Source: an uncultured Collinsella sp. (GTDB taxonomy: Bacteria > Actinomycetota > Coriobacteriia > Coriobacteriales > Coriobacteriaceae). From it: a DNA stretch of 57,116 bases. The position numbers were made by a program, and so were the translations under genes. The stretch covers positions 1 through 57,116 of the forward strand of contig CABUSR010000009.1 of the NCBI GenBank assembly GCA_902494245.1. The letters are read 5' to 3'. Shown in pieces: positions 48,883 to 57,002 of this stretch (its first letter is position 1; every line of letters begins with the position of its first letter). The notes beneath the pieces are model-generated. The model had not been told where the DNA came from. It saw only the letters and a list, made by a program, of their open reading frames with translations, and made no database searches.

Positions 48883-49992
48883 TTAGGCGGGTTTAAGCCC
48901 AAAACACGCCCGCAACGTGTTAAATAGCGTCTCTTGTTTCTTTCTGCGAGCGTCAACACGGTTGCGATATCGCTTACTCATGCGCTGGTGGATGCGCCAT
49001 GCGAGCGCTTCCATCGCTTCCATGTCACAGAGCATTTCGTTGTTGACCGTCGCGATCTCGATTCCCATAGTGATCAAGCCCGTGTTGCGTTTTTCATCAT
49101 GGATACGTCCCCTCCGGGAGGAATGGCCCAGCTCACCGTTGTATTCCAGGTCAACCCGGGCTGTTTCCTGATACGCATCGCAAACTGCGTGCGACATCCC
49201 AGAGATTGCCTGCGCGCGGTCATCGAACTCGATCTTGTAGTCGGTCTTAAAAGGACCGCAGGCAAATCCGCCATAGGAAAACGGAAGCGAAAACAGAGCG
49301 AGCATGATGCACTCCATGGGCGACAGCAGGTTTTCTGACAGGTAGGGACACAGGCGCAGCAGCTGTTTGGCCGTGCTTCCTTTGCACGCCGCAAGGTAAT
49401 CTACCAGGCGATCGGGTGTCAGCACGGGCTCGACCTCAAAGTAACCGACATCTGGCGGCTGGTCTTTGTCCTTTGCCAATTTGTTCACGACAGGCGATGT
49501 GTAGGGAGGTAGATACTGCCCGCGGTCACTCAGCGAAATCTTAGAGCACAGCTCCTGGGCTAGGGCAAATGCCTGGATACAGCCGACCTCGCGGGCGACG
49601 GCAACACAAAGGGCCTCGGGAGATAGACTGTATACCCCCGGTTCCACCTCTAGAATCGAGCCGGCGGGCAACTCGGAGCATACGGACCAGCTCACGCCAA
49701 GAATACGGCGGCGCTGCGCTGCAGACCCTACCAGCAAGCACAAATCCTCTTGCACCTCGCCGCTTGCGGCCCCAATCCGCACCAAATCGGGAAGATAGAT
49801 GTCCTCGGTCGAAGGCGACGATGTGCGCAGCACACGGCGCTCTTCATCGGGATTAAGGTCCTTCCAGCTGATATAGCCCATCTGCCGGCGCTCGGCGCGC
49901 ATCATGCGCAGCGCCGAGGCGCCGGTCAGAATTATGGAAGCCGCTAGCTGTTCGCCTGTCGGCTCGTTGCGCCGCTCAATCTTTACTGCCAC
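48883..49992 (-). CDS. AbiEi/DUF559-like hypothetical protein
   Basis: This 369-aa protein starts at GTG 49992 with AGGGGTGG upstream; the frame continues upstream only through comF in another phase. The C-terminal 100 residues (VDLEYNGELGHSSRRGRIHDEKRNTGLITMGIEIATV) have the D-x-EY...H...DExR layout of DUF559/Vsr-like PD-(D/E)XK nucleases. The middle is a helical region seen in coriobacterial AbiEi-like proteins. Function is unknown; a nuclease-like or regulatory role is inferred. It follows comF by 10 nt. Confidence 0.6.
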   Translation of the reverse strand: MAVKIERRNEPTGEQLAASIILTGASALRMMRAERRQMGYISWKDLNPDEERRVLRTSSPSTEDIYLPDLVRIGAASGEVQEDLCLLVGSAAQRRRILGVSWSVCSELPAGSILEVEPGVYSLSPEALCVAVAREVGCIQAFALAQELCSKISLSDRGQYLPPYTSPVVNKLAKDKDQPPDVGYFEVEPVLTPDRLVDYLAACKGSTAKQLLRLCPYLSENLLSPMECIMLALFSLPFSYGGFACGPFKTDYKIEFDDRAQAISGMSHAVCDAYQETARVDLEYNGELGHSSRRGRIHDEKRNTGLITMGIEIATVNNEMLCDMEAMEALAWRIHQRMSKRYRNRVDARRKKQETLFNTLRACFGLKPA

Positions 49993-50002
49993 AAAACCAC
50001 CC

Positions 50003-50809
50003 CTACCAAACGCGTGCGATAGTGAGGCCATCAACGGCCGTGGCACCGGCGCGCTTGAGTTCCGCCGAAGCCGCTGCCATCGTCGCACCCGTGGTGATAA
50101 CGTCATCGATAAGCAGCAGGTGGCGGCCGTGCACGTCCTCAACCGTCTCGTACATGCCTTGGGCACGCTCGCGGCGCTCCTCACGACCGAGTTCGCGCTG
50201 GTCGCCATGCCCGTACTTGGCGAGAGCATCGAGCAGAGGAACACCCGACAGCTCGCAAAATGGGCGCGCAATAGCCTCCATATGATCAAAACCACGCCGC
50301 CGAAACGCTGCCGCCGTCGCAGGCACAAACACCACCGCATCCGCACCGGACAGCACGCCTCCGTAGCGATCGGGCGCTACGACCTGGGCATGCAGGGCGG
50401 TGTCGTAGAGCAGCTCCGCCAGATACGGAGCCAGACGTCGCTCGCCCGCATCCTTGTACGCTTTAATGATGCGCGGCAGCGGATGCGCATAGACGGCGCA
50501 CGCCAGGCAGCGGTCGAGCGCCTCCGCCATTGCCGAGGACGTGCCCTCGACCGAACACTCAGTGCACAGCAAATCCCCAAACGGGGCGCCGCATCGGGTA
50601 CAGCTATGACGTGGGTCGATGAGCGTGAGCGCGGCCAGGCAGTCTTGGCAAATAAGCGCACCGGCGCGTTCGCAGCCGGCACATCGCGTGGGCGACAACG
50701 CCTCAAGCGCCTCGTACGTCGCGTGCTCGGCAAACGGTAGCAATTCGTCCGCAAACGGTAGGGCACCGGCTCCCTGCAGACGGCTCAATATGTTCAGATG
50801 GCTCTTCAA
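50003..50809 (-). CDS. comF: ComF family phosphoribosyltransferase-like protein
   Basis: This 268-aa protein has N-terminal zinc-binding Cys pairs (C43/C46, C54/C57, C70/C73, C82/C85) and a C-terminal PRTase domain with the PRPP loop LLLIDDVITTGATM (231-244). ComF acts in DNA uptake or double-strand DNA processing in competent bacteria. The start appears to be TTG at 50809, 7 nt after GGGAGGG. That ribosome site lies in the 3' arm of a hairpin (50815-50846). Confidence 0.85.
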   Translation of the reverse strand: MKSHLNILSRLQGAGALPFADELLPFAEHATYEALEALSPTRCAGCERAGALICQDCLAALTLIDPRHSCTRCGAPFGDLLCTECSVEGTSSAMAEALDRCLACAVYAHPLPRIIKAYKDAGERRLAPYLAELLYDTALHAQVVAPDRYGGVLSGADAVVFVPATAAAFRRRGFDHMEAIARPFCELSGVPLLDALAKYGHGDQRELGREERRERAQGMYETVEDVHGRHLLLIDDVITTGATMAAASAELKRAGATAVDGLTIARVW

Positions 50810-50814
50810 GACAC

Positions 50815-50846
50815 AACCCTCCCTACGTTCGGTCGCGGGGAGGGTT
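50815..50846 (-). promoter_or_regulatory. Ribosome-site-sequestering hairpin of comF
   Basis: AACCCTCCC (minus 50846-50838) pairs perfectly with GGGAGGGTT (minus 50823-50815), and GGGAGGG is the comF Shine-Dalgarno. Formation of the 9-bp stem would block initiation. Confidence 0.6.
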
Positions 50847-50911
50847 GTTGATTCGGCGCTATGATACCCCGATGCGCTCGGGGCAAGGCGGGCTAAATCC
50901 GCTCGCGGGCG

Positions 50912-52603
50912 TTATTCGCCGGCGGGCGGTTGCGGTGCGGACGAAGACGGAGTCGAGCCCTCGCCGCCATCCTGGCGCGGCTTGCGGGAACGGCGACGGC
51001 GACGGCGCTTTTGACCCTGGTCGGCCGAGCCCTCGCCACCGCGCGGCTCGCGCTCGTCGCGAGCGGCGCCACGCGAAGCCTTGGCAGCCGCTCCCCCGCC
51101 ATCCCCGGGACGACGGCGCGTGACCTTGACCTCGCCATCCGAGACCTGATCGGCCACGGAGGGCACTGAGGGCTTCTGCTGCGCGCCCGAGGAATGGCGA
51201 CGGCGCGGACGCGGCGTGCGCTCCTCCTCGCCACGTGACTTGCCGCCCTTGTCGGCAGGCGCATCGGAGGCCGAGGCGCCCTTGGAAGCGGCACCAGCCT
51301 CGCGAGCAGCTGCGGCGCGGAAGGCGTCCTCGCGCTCCTCGCTCGACAGATGACGGCGGCGGCGACGTGTGGGGTTCATGCCACCGCCGCGATTCTGCTG
51401 CTGGGGTTGCTGAACCTCGCGCTCGCGAGAGGCGTTCTTGCCCGCGGCTGCAGCCTCGGTAGCATCGCCCGAGCCCGCGCGCTTGCGGCGGCGACGGCCA
51501 TCGGCCGCCCCCTCGGCCTCGGGTGCCTCGGCCTTGCCGCGACCCTTTCCACGGCCACGGCCCTCGCCCTGACCCTGACCGGCGCGAGCATCGGATTCGG
51601 CATCGCGACGACGACGCTTGGGCATCGACGTGCCGGCCAGACGGTCGGCACTCGACAGGCCATCGCCCACGTCGACGCCGTTCTCGCGATCGAGCTCCAT
51701 GAGCGCCAGGCGCATCTCGGGCGACTCGATGCGCTCGAGCACGTCGCGCGTCACGCAGTCGGGGCGGCAGTTGCAGCCCTGCTCGGCGGCCTTCTTTTTG
51801 CAGCCCTCCGAGCACGTCATATCGGCCAGGTTGACCTTAAAGACTTTGCCGTTCTCCAGGCGCAGCACCAGCTGCTCACGCGGCGTGTCATACTCCTGGA
51901 TACGCGCCTTGCCAAGCGGCGTATCGATGAGTGTCTTCTTTTTGGGCGCTCGGCTCTTAAAGTCCTTGTAGGCCTCGAACTCGTAGCGCAGGCAGCACAT
52001 CAGGCGACCGCACACGCCACTGATCTTGGACGAGTTGAGCGGCAGGTCCTGCTCTTTTGCCATGCGAATCGAGACGGGCTCAAACTGTCCGCCAAAGCGC
52101 GTGCAGCAGAGCTCCTGTCCGCATTGGGCATAGCCGCCCACCAGGCGGGTCTCATCGCGCACGCCGATCTGACGCATGTCGACGCGAATGTGCAGCGTCG
52201 AGGACAGGTCCTTGACGAGCTGGCGAAAATCGACGCGCTCCTCGGCCGCAAAGTAGAACACGGCCTTCTCGCCGCCAAACAGGTACTCGACGCCGACCGG
52301 CTTCATCTCGAGGTCGAGCTCCTTGACCAGGCGGCGGAAGTCGACCATGGCCTCGTCGCCCTGGATGGCCAGGTCGTCGGCAAGCTGCAGGTCGATGTCG
52401 CTCGCCACGCGCAGCACGGGCTTGAGCGGCTGACCGATCTCATCTTGCGGCACCTCGAAGGGATCGGCCGTGACCAGGCCGATCTCGGTTCCGCGCTCGG
52501 TGGAGCAAATGGCATAATCGGCCTCGAGGATATCCAGATCCTGCGGATCGAACCACAGGTCGCGCGAGGCGTAGGTAAACTTAACGGGTACGACTAACGG
52601 CAT
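50912..52603 (-). CDS. ricT: RicT/YaaT (PSP1 domain) with long basic tail
   Basis: This 563-aa protein has, at residues 1-300, a PSP1/RicT core with the Cys clusters CGQELCC, CGRLMCC and CSEGC...GCNCRPDC, which in the Bacillus Ric complex bind Fe-S clusters. RicT works in RNA processing with RNase Y and in developmental phosphorelay. Residues about 325-563 form an Arg/Ala/Gly-rich disordered tail absent from Bacillus RicT, with many RRRRR runs. The start overlaps holB by 10 nt. Confidence 0.88.
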   Translation of the reverse strand: MPLVVPVKFTYASRDLWFDPQDLDILEADYAICSTERGTEIGLVTADPFEVPQDEIGQPLKPVLRVASDIDLQLADDLAIQGDEAMVDFRRLVKELDLEMKPVGVEYLFGGEKAVFYFAAEERVDFRQLVKDLSSTLHIRVDMRQIGVRDETRLVGGYAQCGQELCCTRFGGQFEPVSIRMAKEQDLPLNSSKISGVCGRLMCCLRYEFEAYKDFKSRAPKKKTLIDTPLGKARIQEYDTPREQLVLRLENGKVFKVNLADMTCSEGCKKKAAEQGCNCRPDCVTRDVLERIESPEMRLALMELDRENGVDVGDGLSSADRLAGTSMPKRRRRDAESDARAGQGQGEGRGRGKGRGKAEAPEAEGAADGRRRRKRAGSGDATEAAAAGKNASREREVQQPQQQNRGGGMNPTRRRRRHLSSEEREDAFRAAAAREAGAASKGASASDAPADKGGKSRGEEERTPRPRRRHSSGAQQKPSVPSVADQVSDGEVKVTRRRPGDGGGAAAKASRGAARDEREPRGGEGSADQGQKRRRRRRSRKPRQDGGEGSTPSSSAPQPPAGE

Positions 52604-53721
52604 TTCAGTGCCTTCCTGATATCGAACAGCATGACCTCGATGGCCAGCTGGGGAGTAACGTTTCTGGCGATGTTGCGCTCGGCGGTCGCGACCGCCTCGA
52701 GCGCCCGGGTGGCACCCGCAACATTCGTCGCGGCGGCAAGCCGCCCGATCGTGTCGCGCACGTCTTCGTTCACGACGTCGGCCGCCTCGTCCTGAAGTGT
52801 CAGCAGCACGTCGCGCATGAGCGTCCGCGCGCTCGCCAGCGCTTCCATGATACCCGAACGCTCGCGCGCGTTGAGTTCGCGCTTGTTGCGGTCCTCAAGC
52901 TGCCTCAATGCTCCACGCGACAGGTAGTCGGCGTTTTGCTCGAGCACCTTTTCCTGTGTGGACTTGACCTCGGCGAGCGGCGCCTTAACGGCGACGATGA
53001 GCGACTTGGCGCGGCTGAGCACATCAGCCTCGTCGGCAGCGATGAGCGAATCGATGGCGCGGACCATTTGGCGGCGAGCATCCTGGCGCTCGGCACTCTT
53101 AAGGAACTCGATGCCGCGTGTGGGGCTTCCCGCCACGGCGACCGCCATGCGGCAACGCGCGAGATCCTGACCCGTCGCGCGGCTCACGGCCTGCGCGGCC
53201 ACGGTGGGCGACACCAGCCGAAACGGCACGCACTGACAGCGGCTCACGATGGTGGGCAACATCACGTCTGCCGAGGTGCCCAACAAGATGAACATAACGC
53301 CCTCGGGCGGCTCCTCGAGTGTCTTGAGCAGCGCGTTGGCGGTGTTAGCGCGCAGTTGCTCGGCACGATCGATGATGTAGACCTTGGCCTTGGCACGGAT
53401 GGGCGCCAGCGGCACGTCATCGAGCAGCTCGCGGGTCTGGGCAATGAGGTAGCCTGTGGCGCTCTCGGGCGTGTAATAGTGCACGTCAGGATGCGTATGC
53501 CGAGCAACGCGTACGCAGCTGTCGCATGCTCCGCAGCCGTCCTGCTCGCACAGGAAGGCCTGGGCGAGCGCCCATGCGGCATCGAGCTTGCCGGCACCGG
53601 GAGCGCCCAAAAACAGGTAGGCGTGCGATGCGCGGCCGCTGGCGACGGCGTTGGTCAAAAAATCGCGAACGCGCTCTTGGGTGTCGAGCTTGGCCAGCAG
53701 GCTTGCCTGAGCGGGGGCCAT
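52594..53721 (-). CDS. holB: DNA polymerase III delta' subunit
   Basis: This 375-aa clamp-loader AAA+ subunit has a Walker A-like GAPGAGKLD (39-47) in which the usual Thr/Ser after Lys is Leu, so it is likely inactive for ATP hydrolysis, as often for delta'. It has a zinc module (C58, C63, C66, C69), the KVYIIDRAEQL Walker B-like strand and the SRC motif. The ATG at 53721 follows AAGGAGG and overlaps tmk. The tmk-holB-ricT order is a common Gram-positive arrangement. Confidence 0.9.
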   Translation of the reverse strand: MAPAQASLLAKLDTQERVRDFLTNAVASGRASHAYLFLGAPGAGKLDAAWALAQAFLCEQDGCGACDSCVRVARHTHPDVHYYTPESATGYLIAQTRELLDDVPLAPIRAKAKVYIIDRAEQLRANTANALLKTLEEPPEGVMFILLGTSADVMLPTIVSRCQCVPFRLVSPTVAAQAVSRATGQDLARCRMAVAVAGSPTRGIEFLKSAERQDARRQMVRAIDSLIAADEADVLSRAKSLIVAVKAPLAEVKSTQEKVLEQNADYLSRGALRQLEDRNKRELNARERSGIMEALASARTLMRDVLLTLQDEAADVVNEDVRDTIGRLAAATNVAGATRALEAVATAERNIARNVTPQLAIEVMLFDIRKALKCR

Positions 53722-53722
53722 G

Positions 53723-54406
53723 TTACTCGGCCTCCTTGGCAAGCGCGGCGGCGACAGCATCTTGCGAAATGACGAGACCGTACGCGCGAATCTGCTCGAC
53801 CGTCTTCTCGAAGACTTCCTCGACGGTCGCAGTGGCGTCGATGAGCTTTACGCGGTTTGGCTCCTCGGCAGCAATGGCGCAAAATCCCTGGTAAACACGC
53901 TCCTGGAATGTCATGCCTTTTGCCTCCATGCGATCTGCCGCGCCACGGGCTGCCATGCGTAGCGCCGCCTGCTCGGGCGTGATGTGGTAGACGAGCGTGA
54001 GCGCCGGGTGTGTTCCCGCGACGGCCAGGTTATTGGCATCGCACACTATCTGGCGATCGAGGCCGTCGGCAAATGCCTGGTAGCAGGTCGTGGAATCGTA
54101 GAAGCGGTCGCACAGGACCACCTTGCCGGCCGCGAGGGCGGGAGCTATGACCTCGTGCACCAACTGAGCGCGCGCCGCCTCGTAGAGCAGCAACTCGCAG
54201 GTGTCGCCCATCGCCGTATTGGCGGGGTCGAGCAGCAGAGCGCGGATCTTTTCGCTGATGGCGGTGCCGCCCGGCTCGCGCAGGCTCACAACCTGGTAGC
54301 CAGCGAGTTCGAGCGCGCGGGCAAGCAGACGCGCCTGCGTGGACTTGCCGGCACCATCGACGCCCTCGAGCGTGATAAAGCTATGTTGAGCGGGCTCAAA
54401 AGCCAT
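53723..54406 (-). CDS. tmk: Thymidylate kinase
   Basis: This 227-aa enzyme phosphorylates dTMP to dTDP. It has P-loop GVDGAGKST (15-23), the DR(Y/F) motif CDRFYDSTTCYQ (Asp100), and a lid region (LRMAARGAADRMEAKG). GGAAGGGG precedes the ATG at 54406. It is the first gene of the tmk-holB-ricT-comF operon. Confidence 0.93.
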   Translation of the reverse strand: MAFEPAQHSFITLEGVDGAGKSTQARLLARALELAGYQVVSLREPGGTAISEKIRALLLDPANTAMGDTCELLLYEAARAQLVHEVIAPALAAGKVVLCDRFYDSTTCYQAFADGLDRQIVCDANNLAVAGTHPALTLVYHITPEQAALRMAARGAADRMEAKGMTFQERVYQGFCAIAAEEPNRVKLIDATATVEEVFEKTVEQIRAYGLVISQDAVAAALAKEAE

Positions 54407-54507
54407 GAGCGCAGCCCCTTCCTATAAGGCGCGTAAATGCAGATATATCAACCAAGCCATGATACCCCAGGGGCAGGCGCGCCCCAAATCGGGCCTAGTC
54501 ATTGGGT

Positions 54508-54534
54508 AGTCATTGGGGACGCTCTTAAATGACT
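54508..54534. repeat. 27-bp imperfect palindrome repeat, copy 2
   Basis: This is the inverse-orientation copy of 4908-4934, with two differences, again beside a TTGCGGTGAAATAGGGA palindrome. Confidence 0.6.
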
Positions 54535-54566
54535 AGGCGACAGCTAGGGACGTTCCAACGACTATA

Positions 54567-54634
54567 AGTTGCGGTGAAATAGGGACTGAATACGCCTTCT
54601 AGCAGCAAATACAATCCCTATTTCACTGCAAGTT
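54567..54634. repeat. Intergenic palindrome, TTGCGGTGAAATAGGG family, copy 2
   Basis: Arm AGTTGCGGTGAAATAGGGA (from 54567) and inverted arm TCCCTATTTCACTGCAAGTT (to 54634). The right arm runs into the stop codon of the 54633-55706 gene. Confidence 0.7.
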
Positions 54635-55706
54635 AGGAGTGGGCGCGGGCGTTGATGGCGAAGGAAATATCGCGCTCGAGGGCTAGGGCCTGCTCGCGTT
54701 CGAGGTCTTGGGTGAGGATTGCCAGCACGTAAGGGCGCTCGGCGTAGACGATTGCGGCATCGTGCTGAGCATTCGCCAGGCTGCCCGTTTTGCGCGCGAC
54801 CAAAACGCCGCCGGGAACGCCCTCGACAATACCGCGCGCGTCTTCCTGCGCCAGCAGATATCCGCGCGCTCGCTCGCACAGCTCGGGCGTCGCGATTGTC
54901 CCCGCCGCCAGCCGCTGCAACACGGCCGCAGCATCACGGGCGCTCGTATAGTTCTCGCGTCCTTGTGCCTGGGCCTCGGCATCCATCATCAAACGAGCGA
55001 GCACGGTCTGGGTCAACCCCAATGCGGCACACGTTTCGTTGACCGTATCCATGCCAAGCCTGCCGATAACAAGGTTCGCTGCCACGTTATCGCTCTGGGC
55101 GATCATAGCGTGCAGTAGCTCGTCAATACTGTACGACACACCCGCGCCGCGCGACTGAATGTTGCCGCTGCCACCCACGATATCCTGTTGCGTTACCGTT
55201 ATCTGCTCGTCGAGGGACAGCTCGCCCGCCGTCACGGTCTCGAGCGCACAAGCGAGAATGGGAAGCTTGATGATGCTTGCCGCCACACGTCGCGCGTCCG
55301 GCGCCACAGCGACTTCACCATCGAGCGACGCGAACGTTTGAGGATCAAGCGCCACGGAGTAAACCGAGACGGAGTCGCCATACGGCTCGACCAGGGCCTC
55401 GATATCTTGCTGAATGGCGGCAATCCAAGAAGACTTAGGGGCGGCCGTCGCTTTTGTCGCGGATGACCGCTTTGACGTTTGTTTGACAGAGGCAGCGGAA
55501 CCCTCAGCCTCGTTGCGGCGCGCGGCACAACCGCCAAGACTCATCACCGAGGCAAGCGCTCCGGTCAACATTCCGGCACAAAACACTCGACGCGAGCAAT
55601 CGCGCACAGCGAGGGGCGCATCCCCCGGCGGGAACCGGAACGCCTCTACGCTGTCGCCGCCACCCCGACCTTGCTCGCCGCAGTACACAGACTCACTCCC
55701 CACCAT
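54633..55706 (-). CDS. Beta-lactamase-fold lipoprotein (class A-like serine hydrolase)
   Basis: This 357-aa protein has signal-like N-terminus CSRRVFCAGML with twin Arg (39-40) and lipobox LGGC (57-60), so it is a possible Tat lipoprotein. The serine beta-lactamase/DD-peptidase motifs are complete: SIIK (Ser144, Lys147), SDN (205-207) and KTG (306-308). A Glu in the omega-loop region (about 244) is present but the context is not the classic ExxLN. It may be a cell-wall hydrolase relative or a true beta-lactamase. The start at 55706 is uncertain (weak ribosome site). Confidence 0.8.
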   Translation of the reverse strand: MVGSESVYCGEQGRGGGDSVEAFRFPPGDAPLAVRDCSRRVFCAGMLTGALASVMSLGGCAARRNEAEGSAASVKQTSKRSSATKATAAPKSSWIAAIQQDIEALVEPYGDSVSVYSVALDPQTFASLDGEVAVAPDARRVAASIIKLPILACALETVTAGELSLDEQITVTQQDIVGGSGNIQSRGAGVSYSIDELLHAMIAQSDNVAANLVIGRLGMDTVNETCAALGLTQTVLARLMMDAEAQAQGRENYTSARDAAAVLQRLAAGTIATPELCERARGYLLAQEDARGIVEGVPGGVLVARKTGSLANAQHDAAIVYAERPYVLAILTQDLEREQALALERDISFAINARAHS

Positions 55707-55889
55707 CGCATTCTACCGAGCCGTCGATAAACGGCCGCGCCGGACACCCAGCACGCCGCACTCATTGTGACGCATGCGACAGGGCTTGCGCGACATGATC
55801 ATCCTCACATAACCAGTTGGGTCGGCGCGGCCCAACCGCACCTGAACCACCTTATAATCTAGCCAACACATCGAATGGAAGGAACCATC

Positions 55890-56936
55890 ATGCCCCGGTT
55901 TTGTACCCATTGCGGCAAGCTTCTGAAAGACGACGAGCGTTTTTGCACCAGCTGCGGAACGCCGGTAACCGATGATGGCCAGGCCTCTCAGTCGCAAGAG
56001 AATGCGCAGGCAGCCGAACATGTCGCCGCGTCCGATGCCGCCTTCGACACCGCCGCGACCACGGTTCAGTCTGCGCAGCAGCCCGCGGCGACTCAGTCCC
56101 AGCAGGCGGACGTGACCGTGCAGTCCGCTCATCAGCCCGCGCCCGCTCCCCAGCCCGAAGTTGGCACGACGCAGCAATGGGCGGCGCCAGCCGGCTCCGC
56201 GCCGCAGCAGCCCATACCGACCGCCGCTCCGCAGGCCGGCGCCCCCGCTGCTCCCAAAAACAACAACGCCCTGCTCATCGGCATCATCGCCGCGCTAATC
56301 GTCGTGATTATCGCGCTCGTCGTGTTCTTTATGATCAAGCCTTTCGACAAGGGCGCCGATGATACCAAGGGCACGACGATCGAGAAGGTCAAGATCGACC
56401 ACGATAACGACGATGCGTCCGTCAAGGGCGACCCCAACAAGCTTGACGATGATGATGACGATGACGTCCACGATGCCGCCACCATCAGCGAGCAAAACGT
56501 CTACGACCAGCTGAGCTCCTACTACAGCAGGCTCTCCGATCTTGATCAGCAGGTTCGCGACTGCGCCACCACGTTTAACACGTATTACCTTAAGGATGAC
56601 CGAAGCTCGCGTCAGTCGGCCAGCGATGCCGCCGAGGCGCTCGAGGATCAGATCGACGACCTCAAGGACGAGGTCGAGGACCTGGACGTTCCCATCGACT
56701 CGCAGAACTACAGCTCGTGGAAAGACATCATCGCGCTCTACGACGACCTGGAGAATCGCATTGACGTCATTTGCGATGCCTGGGAGATCAGCCTTGAGTA
56801 CTCCAGCCCCGCCAACCACAAGGACGAGATCGTGGCACCGCTGGCGCGCGACAACGTAGCGGGCACCAACGACAACAAATACCGTCTGGACTTTGAGGAC
56901 CGCTACCCCGGCGCCGCACCCGTCGAGGTGAAGTAA
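55890..56936 (+). CDS. Zinc-ribbon membrane protein
   Basis: This 348-aa protein has an N-terminal zinc ribbon (CTHC 5-8, CTSC 19-22), a Gln/Ala/Pro-rich disordered segment (30-125), one TM helix (about 128-150), an Asp-rich stretch (DDDDDDD near 190) and an extracytoplasmic helical domain (about 200-310) with coiled-coil character. AAGGA precedes ATG 55890. The ligand is unknown; such proteins are common in Gram-positive bacteria. Confidence 0.8.
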   Translation: MPRFCTHCGKLLKDDERFCTSCGTPVTDDGQASQSQENAQAAEHVAASDAAFDTAATTVQSAQQPAATQSQQADVTVQSAHQPAPAPQPEVGTTQQWAAPAGSAPQQPIPTAAPQAGAPAAPKNNNALLIGIIAALIVVIIALVVFFMIKPFDKGADDTKGTTIEKVKIDHDNDDASVKGDPNKLDDDDDDDVHDAATISEQNVYDQLSSYYSRLSDLDQQVRDCATTFNTYYLKDDRSSRQSASDAAEALEDQIDDLKDEVEDLDVPIDSQNYSSWKDIIALYDDLENRIDVICDAWEISLEYSSPANHKDEIVAPLARDNVAGTNDNKYRLDFEDRYPGAAPVEVK

Positions 56937-56953
56937 TCCCAACAACTGATCAA

Positions 56954-56975
56954 AACTTGCGGTGAAATAGGGATT
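56954..56975. repeat. Interrupted arm of the TTGCGGTGAAATAGGG palindrome
   Basis: The left arm AACTTGCGGTGAAATAGGGA is present. The expected right arm is missing because an IS element begins about 28 bp further on; it should reappear beyond the IS. Confidence 0.6.
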
Positions 56976-57002
56976 AATTAGGCCTTTTGCCAGCAAAAGG
57001 GG

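Noticed and set aside
48883..50346. 487-aa protein starting at 50346
   Set aside because: The first 118 codons run antiphase through comF; the GTG at 49992 with AGGGGTGG is the better start.
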